A DNA stretch of 16,239 nucleotides from JBOGGX01 sp050744245 (GTDB lineage Bacteria; Actinomycetota; Acidimicrobiia; Acidimicrobiales; JBOGGX01). The position numbers were made by a program, and so were the translations under genes. The number at the start of each line of letters is the position of its first letter. Position 1 is the first letter of the stretch. Below, in pieces: positions 7,353-14,158 of this stretch. The stretch is from NCBI GenBank assembly GCA_050744245.1, contig JBOGGX010000296.1:1-16239 (forward strand). Reading direction: 5' to 3'. The notes under the pieces are model-generated. The model saw only the letters and a list, made by a program, of their open reading frames with translations, was not told the DNA's origin and did not search any database.

Positions 7353-8117
7353 ATGGACGAATCGGCCCTGCGGCGTCTGCTCGACGAGGTCCGCTCGGGC
7401 CGGGTCTCGCCCGACGACGCCGTCGCCGAGCTGCGGCGGCTGCCGTTCGCCGATCTCGGGTTTGCGCGCGTCGACCATCACCGGGCGCTGCGCCAAGGCT
7501 TCGGCGAGGCCGTCTACGGGCCGGGCAAGACCCCGGAGCAGTGCGCGCTGATCGTGGGCGAGCTGTTGGCCAGGGGGCATGGACCGGTCATCCTGACCCG
7601 GGCCGACGCCGAGCAGGCCGAGGCGGTCCTGTCCGCCCATCCAGGGGCGGTCACGACCGGCGCCCGGCTGGCGACCATCGTCTGGCGGCCCTCGGCCCTG
7701 CGGCCGGAGCGGGTCGTCGTCGTGACCGCGGGAACCTCTGACCTTCCCGTGGCCGGCGAGTGCGCGGCCACCATGGCCGCGTTCGGCTTCGATCCGGTGC
7801 GGGTCACCGACGTCGGCGTGGCCGGGGTCCACCGGCTGCTGGCCGCGACCGACGCCCTGCAGCGGGCGGACGCGGTGGTCGTCGTGGCGGGCATGGAGGG
7901 GGCGCTGGCCAGCCTGGTCGGCGGGTTGACGCCGGCCCCGGTCGTGGCCGTGCCGACGAGCGTCGGGTACGGGGCGGGGCTGGAGGGGGTGACGGCCCTG
8001 CTGGCGATGCTGGCGTCGTGCGCGTCCGGCCTGACCGTGGTCGGCATCGACAACGGGTTTGGCGCGGCCTGCGCCGTCTTCCGGGCCCTGACGGTGAGGT
8101 CCGATGTCCCCACCTGA
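7353..8117 (+). CDS. larB: Nickel-pincer cofactor biosynthesis protein LarB
   Basis: A 254-residue protein of the LarB/AIR-carboxylase-like family. LarB carboxylates and hydrolyses nicotinic acid adenine dinucleotide in the first step of the nickel-pincer nucleotide cofactor used by lactate racemase (LarA) and related enzymes. Visible features are an N-terminal helical part (LRRLLDEVRSGRVSPDDAV), LGFARVDHHRALRQGFGEAVYGPGKTP near residue 31, and the PurE-like nucleotide fold with TAGTSDLPVA (125-134), GMEGALASLVGGL (180-192) and PTSVGYG (201-207). The ATG at 7353 is chosen because AGGA (7342-7345) stands seven bases upstream. An upstream in-frame start at 7302 would run into pheA. The 3' end overlaps larC by 14 bases, indicating coupled translation. 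Confidence 0.93.
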   Translation: MDESALRRLLDEVRSGRVSPDDAVAELRRLPFADLGFARVDHHRALRQGFGEAVYGPGKTPEQCALIVGELLARGHGPVILTRADAEQAEAVLSAHPGAVTTGARLATIVWRPSALRPERVVVVTAGTSDLPVAGECAATMAAFGFDPVRVTDVGVAGVHRLLAATDALQRADAVVVVAGMEGALASLVGGLTPAPVVAVPTSVGYGAGLEGVTALLAMLASCASGLTVVGIDNGFGAACAVFRALTVRSDVPT

Positions 8118-9408
8118 GGTCGTCGCCCCGGCCGCGGCGCCGGCCACCACCGACACCGTGGCCTGGTTCCACTGCTTCTCCGGCATCGCGGGCGACATGG
8201 CCCTGGCCGCCCTGGTCGACGCGGGCGCCGACATCGACGAGGTGCGGGAGATGTGCGCCCGCCTCCCGGTCACCGGCTGGGAGCTGGAGGCGGCCGACAC
8301 GATGCGCAACGGCATCGGCGCCACCCAGATCGTGGTGCGGGTCGTGGAGTCCGGCGTCGTCCGCACCTACGGCCACATCAGCGCCATGGTCGAGGAGGCT
8401 CGGCTGCCCGAACGGGTCCGCGATCGGGCCCTGGCCACGTTTCGCGTGCTGGCCGAGGCCGAGGGCCGGCTCCATCGGCGGCCGACCGGGCAGGTGCACT
8501 TCCACGAGGTCGGCGGGATCGACGCCATCGTCGACGTCGTCGGCACCTGCACCGCGCTCGAGCTGCTCGGGATCGACGAGGTGACCGCGAGCCCGATCGC
8601 CCAGGGGATCGGCATGACCCGCAGCGCCCACGGCGCCATGCCCAACCCCGCGCCGGCCGTGGTCGAGCTGCTGCGGCGGGCGGGTGCGCCGACCTACGGG
8701 TTGGACATCCCGGTCGAGCTCACCACCCCGACCGGCGCCGCCCTGCTCGCCGCGCTCGCCTCCAGCTTCGGGGCCATGCCGGCGCTGCGGGTGACGGCGA
8801 ACGGCTTTGGGGCCGGCGGTCGCGAGTTCGCCCAGCGCCCCAACCTCACCCAGGTCGTGATCGGCGCCCGTCTCGACGAGCGGCAGGCGGGCCAACCGGT
8901 CGTCCTGCTCGAGGCCAACGTCGACGACGTCACCGGCGAGACGCTGGCCCACACCATCGGGGCGCTGCTGGAGGCGGGGGCCCACGACGCCTGGGTGACG
9001 CCTATCGTGATGAAGAAGGGGCGCCCGGCCCATACGGTCAGCGCCCTGGTCGATCCGGCCGCGGTGTCTGCGGTGAGCGCGGCGATCGTGCGGGAGACGG
9101 GGACGCTCGGGGTTCGCGGCTCGACGCTCGAGCGCTGGCCCCAGCCCCGCATCACCCATGAGGTCGAGGTCGAGGGCTACCCGGTGGGGACCAAGCTGGC
9201 CGCGGGTCGGGTCAAGGTCGAACACGACGACGCGGCTCGGGTGGCCAAGCGCACGGGACTCCCGCTGCGGGAGGTCGTGGCCCGGGCCGAGGCCGCGGCG
9301 CGCGCCACCGCGGACGATGTCCCAGGGGTGGCGTCGATCACCGACCGGCGGTCACAGGTGCCGGAACCGCCGGCGCCGTCCGAACCCGAGCCGCCCGAGG
9401 CCGGCTGA
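8104..9408 (+). CDS. larC: Nickel insertion protein LarC
   Basis: A 434-residue protein of the LarC family (formerly DUF111), the CTP-dependent cyclometallase that inserts nickel into the pincer cofactor. Typical motifs are FHCFSGIAGDM (residues 22-32), HFHEVGGIDAIVDVVG (132-147), ASPIAQGIGMTRSAHGAMPNP-like segment near 162-182, EANVDDVTGE (270-279) and the nickel/CTP region with MKKGRP (303-308). In Lactobacillus plantarum larC is split into larC1 and larC2 joined by a programmed frameshift; here the frame is continuous. The last 20 or so residues are a Pro/Glu-rich tail. The start lies inside the larB 3' end. LarE, the third cofactor enzyme, and LarA are not in the window. Confidence 0.94.
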   Translation: MSPPEVVAPAAAPATTDTVAWFHCFSGIAGDMALAALVDAGADIDEVREMCARLPVTGWELEAADTMRNGIGATQIVVRVVESGVVRTYGHISAMVEEARLPERVRDRALATFRVLAEAEGRLHRRPTGQVHFHEVGGIDAIVDVVGTCTALELLGIDEVTASPIAQGIGMTRSAHGAMPNPAPAVVELLRRAGAPTYGLDIPVELTTPTGAALLAALASSFGAMPALRVTANGFGAGGREFAQRPNLTQVVIGARLDERQAGQPVVLLEANVDDVTGETLAHTIGALLEAGAHDAWVTPIVMKKGRPAHTVSALVDPAAVSAVSAAIVRETGTLGVRGSTLERWPQPRITHEVEVEGYPVGTKLAAGRVKVEHDDAARVAKRTGLPLREVVARAEAAARATADDVPGVASITDRRSQVPEPPAPSEPEPPEAG

Positions 9409-9428
9409 GCCGGAAGCAACTCACGAGC

Positions 9429-9893
9429 TCACGAACCGATGGTGGAACCTCGCGTCTTTCGCGATGTTCCACCGCACATTCGGGTGCGCTGGGCCAGGAG
9501 GACGACGAGGAGCATGGCCAGGCCGGCGGCGAGGGGTGCGGCTGCGAGCGTGCTCCACCAGTGGCCAGGGATCTCGACCAGCCCACGCGCGAGTTGGGTC
9601 GTGGCCCTGACCGTGGTCACGAGCCCGACTGCGACGAGAACGACGGCGGTGATGACGATCGTCCGCATGGCGCTCCGCTTCCCGGCCAGCCAGTCGATCC
9701 AGGCCGGCCCGACGGCGAGGACCAGGTCGATGCGGTCGCGCACCGGGCACCGGCCGGCCGCCAGGTGTTCGGCGACCTCGGCGCCGTAGCTCTGCCGCCA
9801 CGAGCGCGGGAACAGCCCCACGACCCAAACTCGACGCACTACGCGCCGCCTGGCGGCGCGAGATGCGTCGAGAATGCGTGGTCGCCGGGTCAT
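9429..9893 (-). CDS. Small two-helix membrane protein coupled to PadR
   Basis: A 154-residue protein. The N-terminus is Arg-rich, then LFPRSWRQSYGAEVAEHL (residues 27-44) matches a motif (PRSWRxRYGxE) often found in actinobacterial membrane proteins that accompany PadR regulators. Two hydrophobic segments follow (about 77-95 and 113-134). Its ATG overlaps the PadR stop as ATGA, so the two are translated together. In comparable pairs the membrane protein is thought to be a sensor or target of the regulated system, but its function is unknown. The last 15 or so codons lie in the hairpin 9441-9473, so the natural C-terminus may be shorter or the end slightly altered. It is convergent with larC, 20 bases away. 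Confidence 0.7.
   Translation of the reverse strand: MTRRPRILDASRAARRRVVRRVWVVGLFPRSWRQSYGAEVAEHLAAGRCPVRDRIDLVLAVGPAWIDWLAGKRSAMRTIVITAVVLVAVGLVTTVRATTQLARGLVEIPGHWWSTLAAAPLAAGLAMLLVVLLAQRTRMCGGTSRKTRGSTIGS
9441..9473. terminator. Near-perfect hairpin between convergent larC and the PadR-linked gene
   Basis: Bases 9441-9448 (GGTGGAAC) pair with 9466-9473 (GTTCCACC). After one mismatch, 9450-9454 (TCGCG) pair with 9460-9464 (CGCGA) around a five-base loop TCTTT, giving 13 pairs in 33 bases. It lies 33 bases after the larC stop and inside the last codons of the minus-strand gene, a position suiting a two-way terminator. There is no T-tract on either side. Confidence 0.5.
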
Positions 9894-10219
9894 GCCCCAC
9901 CTCGACCGGCGGCCAGGCGCAGCCGACGACGCGCCTCGCGCGTCACGATGCTGACCCGATCAAGCTCTCGTTGGAGCTCCTCGCGACCGACCGCGGTGAG
10001 TCGATACGGCTTGCGCCGGTCGTCGGACGGCACGGCCTCGACCAGCCCGCGCTGCTCGAGCCGGGCGATGGCGCCGTACAGCGTCCCCGGGCCGGGACGA
10101 GCTCCGGTGAGCCGCCCGACGTCGTCGCTGATGGCGTAGCCGTGCTTGGCCCCGTCGAGCAGGCTCACCAACACGAGCAGCGCCGGCTCCGAGTAGCGGC
10201 CGAAGCCGGGCAGGGCCAT
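9890..10219 (-). CDS. PadR-family transcriptional repressor
   Basis: A 109-residue winged-helix regulator of the short PadR class. Conserved features are the helix ALLVLVSLLDGAKHGYAISDD (about residues 13-33), the recognition-helix signature GPGTLYGAIARLEQRGLVE (43-61) and the wing DRRKPYRLTAVGREEL (66-81), followed by a C-terminal dimer helix. PadR proteins act as homodimers and are usually autoregulated, often releasing DNA on binding a small ligand. The divergent promoter contains three GTAGTA half-sites (10231-10265) that are good candidates for its operator. It is followed by a translationally coupled membrane-protein gene. The ATG at 10219 fits the family length; no Shine-Dalgarno is visible. 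Confidence 0.9.
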   Translation of the reverse strand: MALPGFGRYSEPALLVLVSLLDGAKHGYAISDDVGRLTGARPGPGTLYGAIARLEQRGLVEAVPSDDRRKPYRLTAVGREELQRELDRVSIVTREARRRLRLAAGRGGA

Positions 10220-10230
10220 ACCCGAGGAGG

Positions 10231-10265
10231 GTAGTACGCCGGGCGATACTACGCAACACGTAGTA
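10231..10265. promoter_or_regulatory. Three GTAGTA half-sites: candidate PadR operator
   Basis: TACTACG (10247-10253) and CGTAGTA (10259-10265) form a perfect 7-base inverted repeat around CAACA. A further GTAGTA at 10231-10236 is an inverted partner of TACTAC at 10247-10252, ten bases apart. The three half-sites fill the 71-base gap between divergent padR and the metallo-hydrolase gene, where an autoregulatory site is expected. TACGAT (10279-10284), six bases before the hydrolase ATG, could be the -10 of a leaderless transcript. Confidence 0.6.
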
Positions 10266-10290
10266 GGAGGGCGTTCTCTACGATGCGCCG

Positions 10291-11019
10291 ATGTCCCAGG
10301 GCCCAGCCGACGACCGGCTGTACTTCCGCCAGCTGTTGGCGGGTCTCGACATCGCCGGCGACGACCAGGTGGCCAGGCAGATGGTCAACTTCGTCTACCT
10401 GATCGGCGACCGCGAGACGCGGGAGGCGGTGGTGGTCGACCCGGCCTATGACGTGGCCGGGATCCTCGACATCGTGGCCGCCGACGACATGCGCCTGGTC
10501 GGCGCCCTGGCCACCCACTACCACCCTGACCACGTCGGTGGCGAGCTCTTCGGCTTCGAGGTGCAGGGCATCCGCGAGCTGCTCACCAGGCAGCCGGTGC
10601 CGATCCACGTCCAGACCGACGAGGCCCGCTGGGTACGCCAGGTCACCGAGGTCGAGGCGAGCGATCTGATCGAGCATCGAAGCGGCGACGTCGTACGGGT
10701 GGGCGACATCGCCATCGAGCTCATCCACACACCGGGCCACACCCCCGGCAGTCAGTGCTTCTTCGTGGCCAACCGGCTGGTGGCCGGCGACACGCTGTTT
10801 CTCCAAGGCTGCGGGCGCACCGACCTGCCCGGCGGCGATCCGGTCGCGCTGTACGAGAGCTTGACGACCAAGCTGGCCCGCATCCCCGACGACGCCACGC
10901 TCTTCCCCGGCCATCTCTACTCGCGGGACCCCTCGGCGTCGATGGGCGACACCCGCAGGAACAACACGGTGCTCCGACCGGCGAGCCTCGAGGAGTGGCT
11001 CGCTCGATTCGGGGGGTGA
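10291..11019 (+). CDS. Metallo-beta-lactamase-fold hydrolase (glyoxalase II-like)
   Basis: A 242-residue metal-dependent hydrolase. The ligand set is complete: THYHPDHVGG gives HxHxDH (residues 76-81), HTPGHTPGS gives His150, GDTLF gives Asp167 and PGH gives His208. The order and spacing match glyoxalase II, persulfide dioxygenase and related small thioester or persulfide enzymes. The C-terminal SRDPSASMGDTRRNN segment is like that of rhodanese-associated members. The exact substrate cannot be told. It is divergent from padR and shares its half-site-bearing promoter, so the PadR protein probably controls it. No Shine-Dalgarno lies at the proper distance from the ATG (GGAGG is 20 bases upstream), so a leaderless transcript is possible. 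Confidence 0.88.
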   Translation: MSQGPADDRLYFRQLLAGLDIAGDDQVARQMVNFVYLIGDRETREAVVVDPAYDVAGILDIVAADDMRLVGALATHYHPDHVGGELFGFEVQGIRELLTRQPVPIHVQTDEARWVRQVTEVEASDLIEHRSGDVVRVGDIAIELIHTPGHTPGSQCFFVANRLVAGDTLFLQGCGRTDLPGGDPVALYESLTTKLARIPDDATLFPGHLYSRDPSASMGDTRRNNTVLRPASLEEWLARFGG

Positions 11020-11079
11020 CGATCCGAGGACGCGCCGCCCGAACGGGAAGCGGCCTCTGCCCCAAAGGCAGGCACTCGA

Positions 11080-11100
11080 TCCATCGGACCGGGCGATGGA
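11080..11100 (+). terminator. Seven-base perfect hairpin after the metallo-hydrolase gene
   Basis: TCCATCG (11080-11086) pairs perfectly with CGATGGA (11094-11100) around a seven-base loop. A smaller stem, CTGCC/GGCAG (11057-11071), precedes it. Both lie in the 153-base gap between the metallo-hydrolase stop and the next plus-strand gene. There is no following T-run. A terminator or a 5' leader structure of the next gene are both possible. Confidence 0.35.
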
Positions 11101-11172
11101 ACCGACTCGACTACCCGGCAGTTGTGAAGACCAGGCAACCCGACATCGCAGCCCCACGGGAGGACTGAGTCC

Positions 11173-12804
11173 ATGAACGAACCGCAACGCTGTGCCGCCT
11201 GTGGCATGGGCCTGCCGTTCCAGGCGGGCGCCTGCCCGTCGTGCGGCGCACCGGTGACGCCGCCCACCCAGGCCGTCCCCCCGACGTCGCCGTACCCGGC
11301 TTCGCAGCCTTCGGATCCCCGGTACCCACCTCCGGGCCAGTACCCGCCCCCCGGGCAATACCCGCCGCCCGGGCAGTACCCACCTCCCGGGCAGTACCCA
11401 CCTCCCGGGCAGTACCCGCCGCCCGGGCAGTACCCACCGCCCGGACAGTACCCGCCCCAGGGGCAGTACCCGCCCCCGACCCAGCCCGGCCAGTACCCGC
11501 CGCCTCCGCCCGGGCCTCCGCCGTACGGTCCCCCGCCCGGCGCCGGTGGGCCTCCGCCGAACAAGAAGAGTCGGGGGGCGCTGTTCGCCGTCCTCGGCGC
11601 GCTGATCGTGCTGGCGCTGGCCGTCGCCGCGTTCTTCGTGTTCGGTGGCGACGACGACGAGCCGGCCGCGCCCGACGACGAGGTCACGCTCGAAGCCGTC
11701 ACCGATGCAGGCGCCAACCCGTGGACCGACAACCTCGACACGGCCAACCCCGACCTCGAACGGCTCGAGATCCTCCTCGGCGAAATTCCCCCGCTGGACG
11801 AGGACGACCTCGGCGGGCTCGGCATCCCGATCGACGGCGACGACGCCGGCCTCTACGGCGGCGTCCGGGACGAGGTCGTCTGTGACAAGGGCGAGATCGC
11901 CGGGCAACTGAGCGACGACAACGAGAAGTCGGCCGCCTTCGCCGAGGTGCAGGGCATCGACGCCGCCGACGTCGAGGACTTCGTCGGCGACCTCACCGGC
12001 GTCATCGTGCGCAAGGACGTCCGGCTGGCCGACCACGGCTTCGCCGGCGGCCAGGCTCAACGGTTCGAAGCGGTGCTCGAGGGGGGCACGTCCATACTGG
12101 TCGACGACGAGGGTGTGCCCCGTGTCCGGTGCGCCAGCGGCAGCCCGCTGGTCGAGGCCCGATCGACGGGCACGACCGAGGAGTTCGGTGGCACCGAGTG
12201 GCCGGGCTTCGACAAGAACCGGGTCATCCTGATCGAGGGCAACGGCGTCGGCGACGCCTTCGTGCTCGTCGACAACGACAGCGAGGACGTCTTCAACCGT
12301 CCGGTCGGCTCCGCCGGCGACGACGACACCGACGCCGATCCGGAGGTCGCCTGCCGACTCAACCCGGAGTCGTTCGCCTGCCTGTCGGGCGATCCGGGCG
12401 ACCCGGGCGACCCCGACGACACGAGCACCACCGAGCCCCAGCTAGGAACGGGCGACGTGCAGTTCACGCTGCGCTGGGACTCGCCCGCCGATGTCGACCT
12501 CGCCGTCACCGACCCGACCGGCGCCCGGATCGACTTCTTCAACGAGACGTCACCCACCGGCGGTGAGCTCGACGTCGACGCCAATGCGGGATGCAACTCG
12601 GAGGACCCGCCGGTCGAGAACATCTTCTGGCCGCCCGCGACCGCGCCCACGGGCACCTACACGGTCGAGGTCACGCTGTTCAACGACTGCGACCAGGGGC
12701 CCCAGGCCTTCGAGCTGAGCGCCCTGATCGCGGGCGAGACGCAGACCGAGTCCGGGACGCTGGCCGCCGACCAGGAGGTCCAGACGTTCACCTTCACGCT
12801 GTGA
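11173..12804 (+). CDS. Zinc-ribbon, PPGQY-repeat, TM protein with DUF6777 and DUF2135-like domains
   Basis: A 543-residue probable membrane protein. The N-terminus is a short zinc ribbon with Cys7, Cys10, Cys21 and Cys24. Residues 51-107 are tandem YPPPGQ repeats, then a KKSR stop and one transmembrane helix (about 134-158). Outside, residues about 175-325 match DUF6777, with GLYGGVRDEVVCDKG (226-240), DVRLADHGFAGGQAQRFEAV and VPRVRCASGSPL. After a DPGDPGD/Thr linker (about 395-420) the end (428-543) resembles DUF2135/YfaP-type beta domains: WDSPADVDLAVTDPTG, SPTGGELDVDANAGC and ENIFWPPATAPTGTYTVEV. That part may bind a surface ligand. GGGAGGA (11158-11164) lies eight bases before the ATG, a strong start. 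The stop overlaps the convergent hydrolase gene by 11 bases. Confidence 0.82.
   Translation: MNEPQRCAACGMGLPFQAGACPSCGAPVTPPTQAVPPTSPYPASQPSDPRYPPPGQYPPPGQYPPPGQYPPPGQYPPPGQYPPPGQYPPPGQYPPQGQYPPPTQPGQYPPPPPGPPPYGPPPGAGGPPPNKKSRGALFAVLGALIVLALAVAAFFVFGGDDDEPAAPDDEVTLEAVTDAGANPWTDNLDTANPDLERLEILLGEIPPLDEDDLGGLGIPIDGDDAGLYGGVRDEVVCDKGEIAGQLSDDNEKSAAFAEVQGIDAADVEDFVGDLTGVIVRKDVRLADHGFAGGQAQRFEAVLEGGTSILVDDEGVPRVRCASGSPLVEARSTGTTEEFGGTEWPGFDKNRVILIEGNGVGDAFVLVDNDSEDVFNRPVGSAGDDDTDADPEVACRLNPESFACLSGDPGDPGDPDDTSTTEPQLGTGDVQFTLRWDSPADVDLAVTDPTGARIDFFNETSPTGGELDVDANAGCNSEDPPVENIFWPPATAPTGTYTVEVTLFNDCDQGPQAFELSALIAGETQTESGTLAADQEVQTFTFTL
11323..11493 (+). repeat. 18-base tandem repeat coding YPPPGQ
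   Basis: Eight 18-base units of the form TACCCRCCNCCCGGGCAG run in frame from 11323 to 11466, followed by one 27-base variant to 11493. They encode YPPPGQ (one YPPQGQ) and then YPPPTQPGQ. Units differ mostly at third codon positions, showing selection on the peptide. Copy number could vary between strains. Confidence 0.9.
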
Positions 12805-13576
12805 CGAGGTCGGGCAGCCGTTCGACGACGGCGGCCCAGCTCGGATGGGCGGGGTCGATCACCTCGAAGTGACCGATCCCGGGCCACTCGACCAGCTCGA
12901 CGCGGTCGCCGGCGCCTCGGCCGGCGGCCGCGTAGGCCCGGCTCATGGCGACGGGCACGAGGCGGTCGCGAGCGCCGTGAACGAGGAGCTGCGGCACCCC
13001 CAGTGGCAGCCGTTCGATCGGTGAGGCCAGGGCGTAGCGCGCCGGCTGCTGGTCCGGTCGTCCGCCGAGCAGACCGACCACGGCACCAGGACCGAGATCG
13101 AGGGCGGCTGCCGTCCGCAGGTCGCTCACGCCCGCCTGCGCCACCGCAGCCCGCAGCGTGACCCCGCTGTCGCGCCCGGCGCCGGGGACGTCGTCGGGCA
13201 GGCCGGGTCGGGCCGCGGCCCACAACGCGAGCTGGCCGCCGGCCGAGTGGCCGACGGCGACCACCCGGTCGGTGGCCAGTCCACGTCCCGGGCCGATGGA
13301 CGCCAGGCGGTCGATCCCGTCGCCGACGTCGACCAGCGTGCCCGGCCAGCCGCCTCCCGGCTCCCCGACGCGTCGGTACTCGAGGTTCCAGACGGCGTAG
13401 CCCCGGCCGACCAGGTCGATCGCCAGCGGCATCATGATGCTGCGGTCAAACCGGTGCCACCAGAAACCCCCGTGGAGCAACACGACCACCGGGTGCGGGC
13501 CCGAGCCGTCGGGCACGTGGAGCGAGCCGTGCTGGCTGGGCGCGGGCCCGTACGCGTGGACGGCAATGCTCGCCAT
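12794..13576 (-). CDS. Alpha/beta hydrolase, HGGFW type
   Basis: A 260-residue cytosolic esterase-like hydrolase. The oxyanion loop is HGGFW (residues 35-39), the nucleophile Ser111 lies in GHSAGG, and Asp204 (GARDRLVPV) and His236 (GIGHFEVID) complete the triad. HGGxW plus the short lid is typical of kynurenine formamidase-like and related carboxyl-ester hydrolases, so both activities are possible. The frame is open upstream to 13720, but the fold begins at the Met at 13576 (MASIAVHAYGP); a GTG two codons earlier is an alternative. No clear ribosome binding site is seen. The 3' end overlaps the convergent 543-residue gene by 11 bases. Confidence 0.85.
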   Translation of the reverse strand: MASIAVHAYGPAPSQHGSLHVPDGSGPHPVVVLLHGGFWWHRFDRSIMMPLAIDLVGRGYAVWNLEYRRVGEPGGGWPGTLVDVGDGIDRLASIGPGRGLATDRVVAVGHSAGGQLALWAAARPGLPDDVPGAGRDSGVTLRAAVAQAGVSDLRTAAALDLGPGAVVGLLGGRPDQQPARYALASPIERLPLGVPQLLVHGARDRLVPVAMSRAYAAAGRGAGDRVELVEWPGIGHFEVIDPAHPSWAAVVERLPDLVTA

Positions 13577-13606
13577 GGACACGCATCGTGCCGCGTCCCA
13601 GGTTTC

Positions 13607-13645
13607 GTCGCCCCACGGTCTCGAAAAGCGAGACCCGAGGGCGAC
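13607..13645 (-). terminator. Double-stem hairpin between two minus-strand genes
   Basis: GTCGCCC (13607-13613) pairs with GGGCGAC (13639-13645). Inside a 3/3 internal loop, GGTCTCG (13617-13623) pairs with CGAGACC (13629-13635) around the loop AAAAG. The 14 perfect pairs lie 20 bases after the stop of the cyclic-nucleotide-binding gene and upstream of the hydrolase gene. No T-run follows. Confidence 0.55.
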
Positions 13646-13664
13646 AGAACCAGGGAGTACGGGG

Positions 13665-14036
13665 TCAGTCGAGGATGGAAGGGTGCTCGCGGGCCAGTGA
13701 GGAGAAGCCCTCGCCGTCAAACACGAAGAACCGCATGGCCGAGGTGGCGACCACGGTGGCCCCGGGTGCCGGCGGTCGGAGCGGCGGGGCCGCCCCGACC
13801 ATCGCGCCCGGCCCGAGATGGGCGAGGCCGTCCCCGTCGACGACCACCGCCGCCGTGCCTTCGGCGATCACGAAGACCTCGTCGCCCCAATCGCCCTCGT
13901 ACACCAGGACATACCCGGCCGGCACCGCCACCTCGTCGGCGAGGAGCACCGCCGCCTCCAGCGCCTCGTCGCTCAGCGAGGCGAAGGGAGTCGCCGCCCT
14001 GAGGTGGGCCAGCTTGACCGACGATCCCACCATCAC
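13665..14036 (-). CDS. Small cyclic-nucleotide-binding-fold protein, degenerate phosphate site
   Basis: A 123-residue stand-alone CNB-fold protein. The fold is recognised from LRAATPFASLSDEALEAAV (residues 12-30), then VPAGYVLVYEGDWGDEVFVIAEGTAAVVVDG (38-68) with the expected glycines. In CRP and PKA the phosphate-binding cassette carries GE(L/I) and an RxA. Here the region reads GAMVGAAPPLRPPAPGATVVA (77-97) and lacks both the Glu and the Arg, so canonical cAMP binding is doubtful. There is no DNA-binding domain. It lies downstream of the FHA-HTH gene on the same strand with a 122-base gap. The first of two consecutive Met codons is given; either may be used. Confidence 0.75.
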   Translation of the reverse strand: MMVGSSVKLAHLRAATPFASLSDEALEAAVLLADEVAVPAGYVLVYEGDWGDEVFVIAEGTAAVVVDGDGLAHLGPGAMVGAAPPLRPPAPGATVVATSAMRFFVFDGEGFSSLAREHPSILD

Positions 14037-14158
14037 AAGGGTCGATCATCCGCCTGCTGCGGGCCCGATGGAATGCCCCGACGGACCCCGGCGTCCTTCC
14101 CGTCAGGCAAGGGCCACCTGGCCGTTCGGCAAGGTCGAGGCCGCGGGATCGATCGGGA

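Noticed and set aside
7804..9225. A 473-residue minus-strand open frame
   Set aside because: Antisense to larB and larC; no recognisable domain and strongly biased composition.
11323..11493. Regular 18-base repeats as a possible CRISPR or minisatellite
   Set aside because: The units are contiguous without spacers, in frame and varied at third codon positions, so they are a coding repeat.
10249..12060. A 603-residue minus-strand open frame with RWVLPGR-type repeats
   Set aside because: It is the reverse reading of the metallo-hydrolase and the PPGQY repeat gene. The repeats are explained by the forward coding repeat.
14106..14134. GGCAAGG direct repeat around GGCCACCTGGCC in the gap after the FHA gene
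   Set aside because: Two 7-base copies and a short palindrome with a 2-base loop are within chance for this GC content; no function can be supported.
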